Shown here piece after piece: positions 1 to 12,593 of a stretch of DNA of 64,000 nt. The position numbers were made by a program, and so were the translations under genes. How positions within the stretch are numbered: position 1 is the stretch's first letter; the number at the start of each line of letters is the position of its first letter. The notes below the pieces were generated by a model, which had not been told where the DNA came from, did no database searches, and saw only the letters and a list, made by a program, of their open reading frames with translations. This DNA is from Isoetes taiwanensis (Eukaryota; Streptophyta; Lycopodiopsida; Isoetales; Isoetaceae): the NCBI GenBank assembly GCA_021234155.1, contig JAJEKV010000588.1:64001-128000 (forward strand). Reading direction: 5' to 3'.

Positions 1-3000
1 CATTGGCACAATCTAGAGGAATCGCTGGTGGGCAAATAGAACCCTAACATCTGAATACTATTTTATTTGTCTTGCATTTCTGAAGCGCAAGATTTTTATT
101 TGCTTGAAGCCCGAAGCGATGTGGACTCCATCAATGGAGTTGGATCATTAATGGCTATACAACGTTTACTAGAAGAGATTATTCCAAAAATAGATTGGAC
201 GAAAGACTTTGAGCGAGATGGAGAAGTTGAAGCATGGGCACTGATCTGCGGCATTGAGGTGGTATATCCTTGCTATGTTTGAAGACGCTCTATTTTATTG
301 GAGGCACAAAAATTTTAAAACACGGGATCTTTGCTTTGCATAGAAGAGGAGGTGCATTCTTTTTTTTTCCCGATTGAAATCAAAATCGATTCTTTGCCTA
401 TCTAACACTAAGCGATGTAGGGTTTTCAAAAGTCGCCGAAATTTGAAAAATAAATGGACCAATTTGGCTTCAATCCACCTTTCATCGTTTTTTTCTTCCA
501 AATGTATGCTTTCGAGATTATTTACCGCCTAGGTTTTAGCGCCTAGATGGCGGGTTTTACGTTGGTTCTTGCAAGTTTATTGCCTTTGCCTTCTCTTAAC
601 CGTGTGCTTTTATAGGCTGAAGCGAAGGAACACATTTTCTCTCAAAACCTGCAGAGCGTTAAGAAGAAAAGCGACTAGGTGCGAGACAAGGTCATTAGTT
701 GATTTTCCTTTTGAAAACATAAAAAGGATAGAGCGAAAACGCGTAGCGTAGGGGTGGGTATTGCTATGTTCTTTCCTTTTTTAACAATATGGTGCATTGA
801 TCGGACTAAAACAAAGTTTGTTTGTGTGGCAATACACATTTTTTGCGAATTTGAACATTTTGCTCATTCAAGGGCACCATGATGAGCCCAATATTGTAAT
901 ACTTACACGGAACACCCACTTCAAATGCCTCTTTATCGATAATTAGGGAACAACGTGCATTAGATGTTTTTTATACCTAGATGTGCTAGGCATAGAGCAA
1001 GAATTTGCGGGGGCCTGCCAAGCTCAAGTTTATATTCTAATCTACTTGCAAATGTTACACGGATCCTCTCCTATTGCGGCACAAGACGTATTGAGCAAGG
1101 TGTTTGGTATGCTTCCTTCATCTTCTTTTTTTCACAAAAGAGTCTCCCTTTCTAAACAAACAAGTTGTCTCTTCCATGTGCCAAGAACAAAATTTGTATA
1201 TGTTGTCATACAAAGCGAGAAAGCACGTCTTTTATATTTTGATTCAATAAAAAGCGTGTTGATTCTTTGTATCAATCATCATTGAGAATGAGTTGCGATT
1301 TTGAAATACGGTTGTATGACATATTACGGCCAAGTTAGGAGGAATGCCAAGGATGCCAAGAACGGTATCATACGAGCAAAAAGTACAGAACTTCTATGTC
1401 CGGCTCTTTCATTCTTTCTTTGCCAAGAAGCGTTATATAGAAAAGGGCATACTTTTGAAGGAGCATATTATATGGGCACTTTTAGCGTAACATATAATCT
1501 TAATTGATGCCGTGGTTGTGAAGCACTGTGATATCTGTGTCTATATGGTATTTGCAAAATCATACACCTACATAAAGCGGCAATATACGAAGCGAAGGAG
1601 TTAAAACTTTGAGGTCTTTTTGGTGCAAAACAGGTCCCATATGTCTTCCCTGTTCAAATATGGTAAGAGTCTTAAGCATAACTTTGAGGAAGGAAAGCGA
1701 ATTTAAGTGAGCAGTTAGCATCGCGGAAAAAATACATGAATAGAGAAGATCAGCGAGCAAAAAGCGCACTAATTTCCAAACTCTTTGCTGCGTGTGATGA
1801 TGTGCAGTCCATCAAGCGAAGAACCTTTCCCTAAATGCACATTGCCATAAGAAGACAAAAGAGAAAGCAGAAAGGGAGGGTTCATGAAATCAAGTAAACA
1901 CAATGTTTACCTTCAAGGGCGGTGTGAACCTCCTAATTATTCGATTCGTTTGCAAAAGAAATCTATTGCAAAAGAAGTTATTTTATTTTGCTTTAAAATC
2001 TTCTACTCTTTGGAATTATTAAGTATTTTGCACACGTTCCATTGATTTAAAGACAAAAACTTGCATAACTTTCATGGCACATATTGTATGTCTTAGGCAA
2101 TAAAAAGAGGATCTTGAAATTAGATATATGCATGAAGAATGGGCCAAAGGTTGCTCACATAGGCATAAAGGTATCACTTAAGACAAGCTGGACGAGGAGC
2201 ACAAAGGGTAATAATCTCTAGCATATAATGAACAAGCATAAGCATTTGAGGTTTTTGTCAATGTTGTGACAAGACATTCATAAGCACTCCATTTTGTAGT
2301 TAGTTAATGCAAGTGCATCTATTCCAATTATAACCATTAGAAATAAAATACACAAAACATGCCTGACAAACATGGTAATATTAACCAAAAGGAAAACACA
2401 CAAGCTCATTCAGGTCCACGATTGTCGAGCACATATGTGGCAAATAATTGCAATTAGTTTATTCGTCTTTAACATTTTATTACCATTAATATATTATTTA
2501 AAAATATTGTGAGTATGTTTAAGAACATTTTTAACATAAGTTTTTGCCATAGAAAATTCTTTGTAGTGGACAACACACAATGATACGTAGGCATGTTGGA
2601 AAGGGCTAACTTATTCCAACCTATACTTTTCAAACAACAAATATTGGCATTTATGACATGATCAACAACTTTCCGAATTATACACTATTTAGTCAAGCGA
2701 TCATATGTGAGATCTTGAGCACGGGTTTTGGGTCCGCTTCCCATATTTTCACTTTAAGGAGCGGTACATTAAGCCCCCCATGTTCTTCACACGCAACATT
2801 GTTTTCTCTACTAAAATCCATCCTTTAAATGCAAAAGTTAATACATTGATGATACTCTTAGTAGAAAACTTCAACCGACAACAAAACAATTAGAAAAGCA
2901 CATAATGCTTACTCTTGCAAACATGTTTTTTTAGTGACATTTTTTGGATTTCACAGTAATTTTTCCACTTCGTTCATATAGTTTTGAAAGATTACGGACA

Positions 3001-3412
3001 TTTTGGATAATGGCATTTTGATGAGCATGAAGTATACCTAGAGTGATATCTCAATAGAGATAGAGGTAAGATAGAGGTAATGGAGAAACCTTTACATTAT
3101 GTAACTCAAATTGCTTCTGAGATTTTACAGGTGGTTTTATGATTGTTGATAGAGCACTTTGTGGACGTGATGTCATGTATGCATTATTTGGGGAACTCAT
3201 TGTTGTTTTGGAAGGAGATTTTTACTTCCTTGAAGTACACTTATATATAGAATCATGTTGGGGTCATTATAAATATGCAAGTGATGAAACATATCCATTC
3301 TTGCAAGCATCAACCTGTAGTGTTATTGGAAGTTGCACAACTAGACGTTAAATGCCAAGTAAGAATACAAGCCACGACATTAGCCCGGCAACGCCGGGCA
3401 CACGTTTACTAG
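1..3412 (+). mobile_element. Helitron, 3' part (5' end lies outside the window)
   Basis: The right end has the plant Helitron 3' signature. A 17-base hairpin GCCCGGCAACGCCGGGC (3383-3399) is followed about 10 bases later by CTAG (3409-3412), then a host T. The whole stretch is an inverted copy of 5282-8699, whose 5' TC end is visible at 9496, so this copy should begin roughly 800 bases before the window. I see no Rep or helicase reading frame, so it looks non-autonomous. It carries a captured exon-like fragment at 67-282. Helitrons are rolling-circle DNA transposons that insert between A and T without target duplication. The interior is otherwise AT-rich and non-coding. Confidence 0.8.
1..3412. 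repeat. Left arm of a 3.4 kb inverted repeat
   Basis: Position 1 pairs with 8699 and position 3412 with 5282, read as reverse complement. Both arms are Helitron copies in opposite orientation around a 1.87 kb spacer. Identity looks high by eye. Differences are small indels plus many changes at CAG/CTG positions. Confidence 0.85.
67..282 (+). pseudogene. Captured host-gene exon fragment inside Helitron
   Basis: An open frame of about 70 codons ends with a stop at 280-282. It is the inverted-copy counterpart of the frame at 8418-8615, with the shared run RLLEEIIPKIDWTKDFERDG. The two copies differ near the start (99-125), in a stretch where one copy has CAG and CTG trinucleotides. I do not recognise the protein family. 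A last exon of a host gene picked up by a Helitron is the simplest reading, because a splice-acceptor-like TTTTACAG precedes the homologous frame in the other copies. Confidence 0.4.
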
Positions 3413-5281
3413 TATATGTTATGATAAGGAAGATATACATGAATTCCTGGCACCTCAGGTAGGCGCCCGGGGGCAGAGGTGAGTCCGTAGATCCAAAACC
3501 TCCTGGAGGTAGGAGCCAAGGGATCTAACTGATGGCGTACTGAGTAGCTTCGTCGGGGGGCGGCACTGAGGTCGCACCAAGAGAATGTAGCGAGCCGAAT
3601 CGACTATGGTGGACTGACTCTCGGAAGGCATGGCTTTCATCCTCAACAACCCCCAGCGGGCAACACTGACAAAGCCTGTCCTAGCGCGGCTCTCCAACCC
3701 ACCGACCCGTCTCAAGCCGAAGACGGTGGGCCCCTGTTCGAATGGACGCGATAATCCTGCGATTCTTCATGGGCAACTGAGAACTCAGGTAGAGCTGTGG
3801 GCCTCGAACCAGGGTGGGGTTTATGTGCTGTAGGGACATTATTAAGGCAAAGACTATTACATAAAAGGGTATTTTTAATACAATACAATATAGTATTTTT
3901 AATACAATACAGTATAGTAGGAAAAGAACAATGCAATACAGTAGAGTAGGAAAACAATAAGTAGAGCCTGGGGAATCGAACCCCAGATATCCAATGCCCA
4001 TGCCTTACCTGTGTTCCACGTTCGGCCCACGCATAGGAGCCATCGAACAGTTATATATATTATAGATGGAATCGGTCCTTTAACTTGGAATCCCATTTGA
4101 GACAGCAAATACCTGGGTCTATCAGATAGGTAAAGGCATCCAAAAATAGTTCGGCTAGAAATAGATTAATGGCCAGCGTTAGCAGATCCAGCATCCCTTT
4201 GACAGATTCAGATCTAGCAGTAGCAGATTCGGCATCCATTTAGCAGGTTGGGCATCCCTTTAGCAGGTTCGGCAGGGCCGGATTCGTTGTTGATGCTGCT
4301 TCTGATATCGGCAAGCAACAGGACTTCATATATTCACAGACTCAGGGAATGTACAAGTGGCCTGGGGCCACGCATATCAAACTGCATAAACAAAAACACT
4401 GCAAACACAATAGAAAAAAAATGGACAATATTCTTTGGCTCCATTGCAGCTTCCAATTTAAGATGGTAATAATAATCAAATGCACGTGCTATACTCGTAG
4501 TCATGGGACCGACTATTTTGATGCGAGATTGTGAATAGATATTCTATTTCTTCATATGGAGCTCGTGGTCTGAAATAGGCTTTAATGTATTGGAATGCCA
4601 TTTCCCTACAAAACAGAAATATGAAAACTGTTGTCTTTTCCCCTTCTGCCACAGTTTATGCAGAAGATCTGAAGATCAGTTGCTACAAATCAGACTCTTG
4701 TGGAGCAGATCCGGCAAAAATCTCTTGCGCCCTGCAAAGAATTTTTTGCCAAGAACAGGTGCGAAAACTCTGCCATGGAAAAGAGTTTTCCTAAGAACAG
4801 GTGGCAAAAGCTCAGGCCCTACAAAAACTTTGAAGAACCGGTTAACAGGATCCTCGAAGAAGAGGTGCGGCAGTGACCTAAAAAAATTTCATCCAGGAAC
4901 TTCACAATCAACTATTCTAATCTCTCTTCTGTGCATGTCGCTCCACCCTAGCCGCTCACCCACGCCTGAAATACCACATGCCACCAGCCAGAAGACGTCA
5001 TCTGCACAAGCGGTTCTGGTTCTGCTCGCGACACCTAAGCCAACCAATTCGACAGCTGATGCACACCTGATGGAGCTGGATTAGGGGAATCGCCACCTCA
5101 TATCACCCGAATTAGCATCCTCCTGCACACCCGACACCTGCAGCCGCCTCACACCCAACCCAATCCACATTTCAGCCCCTTCTGCCACATTTCCACGTAG
5201 GTTTCGAAAACGCATCTCAGATGCCACCATCACCAACATACGTATTTCTATACGAATACGTGGTCTGACCTTAAACAATCA
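3413..5281. other. Spacer between inverted Helitrons
   Basis: Host or older repeat sequence between the two inserted Helitrons; both ends show the expected host T next to CTAG. 3440-3840 is GC-rich relative to its surroundings and shows no recognisable gene. A SINE-like unit lies at about 3845-4050. 4140-4290 holds short imperfect repeats of a phrase like 'agcaggttcggcatcc'. 4590-5084 has a 164-codon open frame of biased composition with no recognised domain, which I do not call a gene. Confidence 0.6.
3845..4050 (-). mobile_element. tRNA-derived SINE-like element
   Basis: Read on the minus strand, an A-box-like GGCCGAACGTGG (4027-4016) and a perfect B-box GGTTCGATTCC (3982-3972) are about 33 bases apart. 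That is the internal RNA polymerase III promoter arrangement of a tRNA or tRNA-derived SINE. A T-arm-like stem CTGGGG/CCCCAG surrounds the B-box. Downstream is a T-rich tail with an imperfect repeat of a 'tactgtattgtattaaaaa' unit (3870-3950). It does not fold as a full tRNA to my eye: the acceptor stem is not matched. The ends and any target duplication are not defined. Confidence 0.45.
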
Positions 5282-8200
5282 CTAGTAAACGTGTGCCCGG
5301 CGTTGCCGGGCTAATGTCGTGGCTTGTATTCTTACTTGGCATTTAACGTCTAGTTGTGCAACTTCCAATAACACTACAGGTTGATGCTTGCAAGAATGGA
5401 TATGTTTCATCACTTGCATATTTATAATGACCCCAACATGATTCTATATATAAGTGTACTTCAAGGAAGTAAAAATCTCCTTCCAAAACAACAATGAGTT
5501 CCCCAAATAATCTGCACATGACATCACGTCACAAAGTGCTCTATCAACAATCATAAAACCACCTGTTAAAATCTGTAAGCAATTTGAGTTACATAATGTA
5601 AAGGTTTCTCCATTACCTCTATCTTACCTCTATCTCTATTGAGATATCACTCTAGGTATACTTCATGCTCATCAAAATGCCATTATCCAAAATGTCCGTA
5701 ATCTTTCAAAACTATATGAACGAAGTGGAAAAATTACGGTAAATCCAAAAATGTCAGCTAAAAACATGTTTGCAAGAGTAAGCATTATGTGCTTTTCTAA
5801 TTGTTTTTGTTCTTTGGTTGAAGAAGTTTTCTACTAAGAGTATCATCAATGTATTAACTTTGCATTTAAAGGATGGATTTTAGTAGAGAAAACAATGTTG
5901 CGTAAGAACATGGGGGGGCGAATGTACCCGTTCCTTAAAGTGAAAATATGGGAAGCAGACCCAAAACCTGTGCTCAAGATCTCACATATGATCGCGTGAC
6001 TAAATAGTGTATAATTCAAAAAGTTGTTGACCATGTCACAAATGCCAATATTTGTTGTGTGAACATTATTGTTTGAAATAAGTTAGCCCTTTCCAACATG
6101 ACTACATATCATTGTGTGTTGTCCACTACAAAGAATTCCCTATGGCGAAAACTTATGTTACACAAAATGTTCTTAAACATACTCTCAATATTTTTAAATG
6201 ATATAATAATGGTATTAAAATGTTAAAGACGACAATAAACTAATTGCAATTATTTGCCACATATGTGCTTGACAATCTTGGACCTAAATGAGCTTGTGTG
6301 TTTTCCTTTTGGTTAACATTACCACGTTTGGTTTGTCAGGCATGTATTGTGTATTTTCTTTCCAATGCTTGTAATTGGAATAGATGCACTTGCATTAACT
6401 AACTACATGGAGTGCTTATGTATGTCTTGTCACAACATTGACAAAATCTTCAAATGCTTATGCTTGTTCATTATATGCTAGAGATTATTACCCTTTGTGC
6501 TCCTCGTCCGGTTGTCTTAAGTGATACCTTTTTATGCCTATGTGAGCAACCTTTGGCCCATTCTTCATGCATATATCTAATTTCAAGATCCTCTTTTTAT
6601 TGCCTAAGACATACAATATGTGCCATGAAAGTTATGCAAGTTTTTGTCTTTTAAATCAATGGAACGTGTGCAAAATACGAATAATTCCAAAGAGTAGAAG
6701 ATTTTAAAGCAAAAATAAAATAACTTCTTTTGCAATAGATTTCTTTTGCAAACGAATCGAATAATTAGGAGGTTCACACCGTCCTTGAAGGTAAACATTG
6801 TGTTTACTTGATTTCATGAACCCTCCCTTTTACGTTTTCTCTCTTGTCTTCTTATGGCAATGTGCATTTAGGGAAAGGTTCTTGGGTTGATGAGACCGGA
6901 CATCATCACGTGTTAAAGAGTTTGGAAATTAGTGCGTTTTTGCTCGGTGATCTTCTCTATTCATGTATTTTTTCGGCCTGATGCTCTTTGTTCACTTAAA
7001 TTCGCTTCCTTCCTCAAAGTTATGCTTAAGACTCTTACCATATTTGAGCAGGGGAAGACATATGGGATTTGTCTTTGCACCAAAAGACCTCAAGAGGTTT
7101 TAACTCCTTCGTTTCGATATTGCGGTTTATGTAGGTGTATGATTTTGCAAATACCATATAGAACCGCGGATATCACGGGCTTCACAACCCGGCATCAATT
7201 AAGATTATATGTTACGTTAAAAGTGCCCATATAATATGCTCCTTCAAAAGTATGCCCTTTTCTATATATCGCTCTTGGCAAAGAAAGAATGAAAGATTTG
7301 GACATAGAAGTTACGTGCTTTTTGCTCAGATGATAATCTTGTTCTTGGCATCCTTGGCATTCCTCACGAACTTGGCGAATATGTCATACAAGCGTATACG
7401 GCGCAACTCATTCCCGAATGATGATTGGATACAAAGAATCGAACACGTTTTTTATTGAATCAAAATATAAAAGGCGTACTTCGTTTTGTATGACAACATA
7501 TCTGACTTGTTCTTGGCACATGGAAGAGACAACTTGTTTGTTTAGAAAGGGAGACTCTTGTTTGTGAAAAAAAGGAAGATGAAGGAAGCATACCAAACAC
7601 CTTGCTCAATACGTTGTCTTTGCAATAGGAGAGGATGCGGTGTAACATTTGCAAGTAGATTAGAATATAAACTTGAGCTTGGCGGGTGCCCGCAAATTCT
7701 TGCTCTATGCCTAGCACATCTAGGTATAAAAAACATCTAATGCCGCGTTGTTCCCTAATTATCGGATAAAGAGGCATTTGAAGTGGGTGTTCGAGAAAAG
7801 TATTACAATATTGGGCTCATCATGGTGCCCTTGAATGAGCAAAATGTTCAAATTTTGCAAAAAATGTGTATTGCCACACAAACAAACTTTGTTTTAGTCC
7901 GGATCTGTCGACCATATTGTTAAAAAGGAAAGAACATAGCAATACCCACCCCCACAGCACCGCGTTTACGCTCTATCCTTTTTATGTTTTCAAAAGGAAA
8001 ATCAACTAATGACCTTGTCTCGGACCTATTTGCTTTCTTCTTAACGCTCTGCGTTTTGAGAGAAAATGTGTTCCTTCATGCGCCCGTGCCTATAAAAGCA
8101 CACGGTTAAGAGAAGGCAAAGGCAATAAACTTGCAAGAACCAACGTAAAACCTGCCATCTAGGCGCTAAAAACCTAGGCGGTAACAATCTCGGGAAGCAT

Positions 8201-8699
8201 ACATTTGGAAGAAAAAAAACGATGAAAGGTGGATTGAAGCCAAATTGGTCCATTTATTTTTCAAATTCTGCACCTGTAAAAACCCTACATCAGTTAGTGT
8301 TAGATAGGCAAAGAATCGATTTTGATTTCAACTGGGAAAAAAAGAATGCACCTCCTCTTCTATCGGCAAACATCCGGTGTTTTAAAATTTTTGTGCCTCA
8401 ATAAAATAGAGGCGTCTTCAAACATAGCAAGGATATACCACCTCAATGCCGCAGATCAGTGCCCATGCTTCAACTTCTCCATCTCGCTCAAAGTCTTTCG
8501 TCCAATCTATTTTTGGAATAATCTCTTCTAGTAAACGTTGTATAGCCACAATGATCCAACTCCATTGATGGAGTCCACACTGCTCGGCTTCAAGCAAATA
8601 AAAATCTTGCAGTTTCTGTAAAATGCAAGACAAATAAAATAGTATTCAGATGTTAGGGTTCTATTTGCCCACCAGCGATTCCTCTAGATTGTGCCAATG
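5282..8699. repeat. Right arm of the 3.4 kb inverted repeat
   Basis: Reverse-complement match to 1-3412. This arm is the 3' 3.4 kb of Helitron C. A read-through transcript across both arms could form a very long hairpin RNA. Confidence 0.85.
8418..8615 (-). pseudogene. Captured host exon in Helitron C
   Basis: On the minus strand, TTTTACAG (a splice-acceptor-like string) precedes AAACTGCAAG. An open frame follows with EAEQCGLHQW and DWTKDFERDGEVEAWALICG, ending at a stop at 8418. Helitron B carries a diverged counterpart (12109-12200; GAEQLGLHQW) behind the same acceptor-like string. An upstream block at about 8680-8800 is also shared with B (12245-12340; SQEQ...FEA). This is the pattern expected from capture of two neighbouring exons of one host gene before B and C diverged. 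The protein family is not recognised. Confidence 0.45.
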
Positions 8700-9496
8700 G
8701 GTTAATAGCTTCAAAGATCGTCTTGGCCGGCTATGCTCATGCGATCTGCTCAACTTGCTCCTGAGATTTTCCACGGCAAACAATGATGGAAGGTGGATGA
8801 CTGGTAAGCCTGGTGGATCATCTGCAAAATAGTATTGGACTTCTGCAAAACAGAGATAAAAAGCGTAAGAAGCACGAAAAACCCTCATTTGAAATAACCC
8901 TAAACACGGTAATCTGGCATGCGCCCTCGCTCTAAGTTGCCTCTAGGCGATGCACTCCTAAACCTACAGGAAATGAAGATTCGCGGAGAGAACGTCTTGT
9001 ACCTGGCATCAGATGCTGCTGGCGCTTCCTGAGATAATTGGCTTGCCGTTTCCTGAGGTATATTGGGTTGTCCAATCCTCTGCCATTTCAAAGGCTGATC
9101 AGAAACCACTGGATGGTGGGCTCTGAAAACAGAAAAAGAACCCTAACAAAAAAACTCCGGCCCCAAAATTTCGCTATAGGTTAAGGAATCACCTGCTTGC
9201 TGCCGGATGAGATGAGCTCTGCTCAATGGAGAAAGGTGCTGCACATAACGCCTCATTCCCAGGGGAATAATGATGGAAAGCTGGGAAGGGAATCGATCCG
9301 AATGATTAGCTGGTTTAGCGTAACCCGCGGATATAGTTAAATAAAATGATATTAATAAAATTAACGCCCAAAATTATCTCCCACCGGATTTTCAAATTTC
9401 TGATCACAAAATTTCGCTTTTTTGCCGGATTCCGATGTCCACCGGCGGCCGGAAAAAAGAGGACACACCCCCCAAGACACATTTTAAGTAAGTAGA

Positions 9497-12400
9497 CTAG
9501 TAAACGTGTGCCCGGCGTTGCCGGGCTAATGTCCTCATTTGTGTTTTTACTTGATCTTTTACGTCCATTTGTGATAATACTAACCAATTTAACTACAACT
9601 TATTGAATGTCTAAACCATCTAACTATTTGGGATGATTGTTGTGTTGCATCACATGCTTGAAAACATCACATCATTAGAAAACATGTTAATGTTAACGTA
9701 AGGTGTCTATGAGGGCATTTAAAACATTGAAGTGTCTATGGAGAAAGGCCACACACGTATACACCCTCAAAACCAATTGCATCTATGCATTTTCCTAACC
9801 CATGAACTTTAAAGTGGTCTTTGAATATGCACCAAGGTGTGTCTCTACATGGATGTGTATGCATGTTGTAACTATAATATTTTTTTCAAAACAAAGAGGT
9901 CTTGAATATTTCATGAAATTGTAGTCTAAGGATATCCTCGCAAATCAATAGTCTATCAGGATTTTGACTCTGAAATTAAAAACATTTGAACATTTGAATC
10001 ATGGCAATAGGATGAGAACATGTTTATCATTTACTAACACATAGAAAGCTTTTACAAATCCAAATAAAGGGAGCTACCCTTGAGTGTCTCTCCTTTATCA
10101 ATCGTGCTGCCTGGAGCAGCATGTGGTAAGTTCACAAATGTTTCATTCGAGTTGCATTGCGTTGACATTTTGCAAGTCAGCCTCTAAACAAAGAGTGCCA
10201 CATGAACTTTTTAGATTCCCATAGAGACCCAGAATTGCATCAACAACCTCCATCTCAACAGAAAAAGATTTCCCTTTAAAGCATTTCCAACAACCTCAAT
10301 CTTTGTAATTAGTTCATTTTTCTAACATGACTTCTTCTCTCGTACATGGTACAGATAGGAGCGCCAACTTGAAACTTCCATATAAGCAAAGATACGCAAA
10401 AACTTTTGTACATTATCAAGGCAGAGGGCAGAAGTAAAAGGGAGCTCCAAGTAAGGCGCTTAGGAGCTTAGTAATTGGCTTCAAGATAGGAGCTTATTAA
10501 TTGGCTAAACAAATTATGTTGACCAGTTGCTTGCAAGATAGATGTAAGCCAGGTTGCAATAATTTGCATAAAAGTGCACAAAACAATATGCACAAAGAAT
10601 GACATCTGTACAAATAGTAAAATACTTGCTGCATCTCATTTGGTGCCATAAACGATCATACCTTTCAGATTTCCTATCCCGGCAGAGAGCACAATCGCAC
10701 CTAAACATAGCAGCAAATTCCACGAAACATGCAAGCATCAATGCTTCTCCCTATGGATTCATAAATGGACTTCTCATCCTTCTCATCCTTCAACTGTTAA
10801 AAAAGCAATGACATTCATAAGCATTTTTTTGCATTTGTGAGGAAGCGGGAAATGAAAAAAAATATAAAAATAACAGCTGATGTCGGTGGAAATACCTACT
10901 GCTGAGTCTACAACTGAAATCAAAGGCATACCTTCCTTCAACAAACTTGTTGCTTCTATGTACTTCCGTTACATTTTTATAAAGGACGGTCATGCAAAAA
11001 TGTTCTCCTCATTGTTTTCATAAATGGGCTTCTCATCATTCACCTGTAAAATAAGCAATGCTCTATAGCATCATTAACATCTCCAAGGAAGCTAGAAATG
11101 AAAGGCGAGTAAATAAATGACAGATTCTAATTCTATCGATAACATAAAGAGAAAGAGAAACTACAAAAAATAAGTACCTCATCTGAAGGCAAAAAAGAGT
11201 AGCACCTCCTGTTCTATACAGCAGCTTCTCAGGCTTGGAAAACCAACTGAGCGTCCAAGCCCGCAAGAGCTACAAACAATTTGAAATATGAATCGACTTC
11301 TCAGTGGGCCTGTAATCATGATTTAGAAACGCATTATCAACCCAAGAAGTTGCTTTAGAACACACAAATGCAAAAATTACAGCAAAAAATTACATTGCTT
11401 GCTGTTGTAGCTAGCTTCCAATCGGCTACAGAATGCAAATTTTACCTGGCAGAATTAGCCCAATGAGGCAAGATTTAAGACCATCTGAAACAAAAATGTG
11501 AGACAGAATTTACCTCAGAATTTACCTGAACGTTTTTGTCACCGAATGCTTTGATGTGGCTGAATGGATGCTTTGATCCTGGATGCTTTTGAATCCTCTT
11601 CAAGCTACAGTGTGGCCACCATTCTCGTATGGCCATTGTTGCTTCACAGCTAGAAGGGGCAAAAACAGCGTCAATCATATTGGACGTGATGAGGGAAATG
11701 CCAGATACGAAAAATAGAAACCCTGCATGTTTTTTACCTATAAAATGATTTCTGGTAGCTGAAATAGATACTGAGTTCTTCAAAGCTCGCTATTCTGAGT
11801 CTGGATAGCTTTTGCCCAAAACATACTTCTCTGGATAAATGAAGACCTCTGAAACTAAAATGCCAGAAGAAACAGAGGATGCTGAAGAAAAAATTTACCT
11901 GAACATTTTTCGTACTCTGCCAATCGCTTACTGCAAAAAGCTCTTGAAGGTGCAAAAATAGAAAGATACTGGAAAATAGAGAGGAACCATAAAATCAAAT
12001 CTTGAGATTCTAACTTAATTCTACAGAGATAAAAATCACCTAATCCAGGAGAACCTCCACACAAAAACGAACCCTTGGGTTAGTTTAGCTAATACAGTTC
12101 AGGCTACATTAGTTATTCCAAGATCCACAGTGGCCATTGATGGAGTCCCAACTGCTCTGCTCCATGAAAGTGTAACTCTTGCAGCTTCTGTAAAATCCAA
12201 GACAAAGCAAATAGGGTTTAGGTGTAGTTCTACTTGCCCATGGATTCCTCTGTAAAAGGCCTGATGCTTGTGGCGATAGGTTCGCAGCTTCAAAAACTGT
12301 TTCGACCGACACTGCTTCTATGATCTGCTCCTGCGATTGGCACATAATAAACAATGATGGAAGGCGGAGGATAATCCCCCCGCCATATCCTCTCGTAATG

Positions 12401-12593
12401 GCGGCGTTACTCAGCGCACCGCCAAAAGGGCGAAAAAAACCAATGATTTTTTCTGGGAAGGAATGGCAAATTTTTTTCCGCCGGATTATAATATTCTGTT
12501 CACAAAATTTCGCTTTTTCGCCGGATTTCGATGTCCACCGGCGGCCGGAAAAAGGAGGACACACCCCCCCCCAACACAATTTAAGTAAGTAGA
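9497..12593 (-). mobile_element. Helitron B (minus strand, complete ends)
   Basis: It starts on the minus strand with TC at 12593-12592 and ends with CTAG at 9500-9497. The 3' hairpin GCCCGGCGTTGCCGGGC lies at 9510-9526. Length is about 3.1 kb. The first 120 bases of its 5' end (a CCGGCGGCCGG box and a C-rich run on the plus strand) closely match those of Helitrons A and C. The interior has no recognisable transposase and only short open frames. It is joined head-to-tail to C on the left and to A on the right. Confidence 0.85.
12109..12360 (-). pseudogene. Captured host exons in Helitron B
   Basis: Two exon-like blocks parallel those in Helitron C: SQEQIIEAVSVETVFEAANL (about 12270-12340), and KLQELHFHGAEQLGLHQW behind an acceptor-like TTTTACAG (about 12120-12200). 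The intervening stretch is short and includes a GTAG donor-like string. Gene identity is unknown. The parallel with C, rather than any family match, is the evidence that this is captured coding sequence. Confidence 0.4.

Larger units (their letters stand above)
5282..9496 (-). mobile_element. Helitron C (minus strand, complete ends)
   Basis: On the minus strand the element starts with TC at 9496-9495 (TCTACTTACTTAAAATG...) and ends with CTAG at 5285-5282. The 17-base hairpin GCCCGGCGTTGCCGGGC (5295-5311) lies just inside the 3' end, and a host T follows at 5281. Length is about 4.2 kb. No Rep/helicase frame is visible, so it is non-autonomous. Its 5' end abuts the 3' end of Helitron B with no intervening base. 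It carries exon-like sequence at 8418-8615 and about 8680-8800 that is shared with Helitron B. Confidence 0.85.

Noticed and set aside
3962-4040. A functional tRNA gene on the minus strand
   Set aside because: A- and B-boxes are present, but the acceptor stem does not pair and the anticodon arm is not convincing. A SINE-like head is more likely.
4590-5084. 164-codon open frame in the Helitron spacer
   Set aside because: No domain, low-complexity Ser/Pro/Thr-rich composition and overlapping frames of similar length. Nothing supports a gene.
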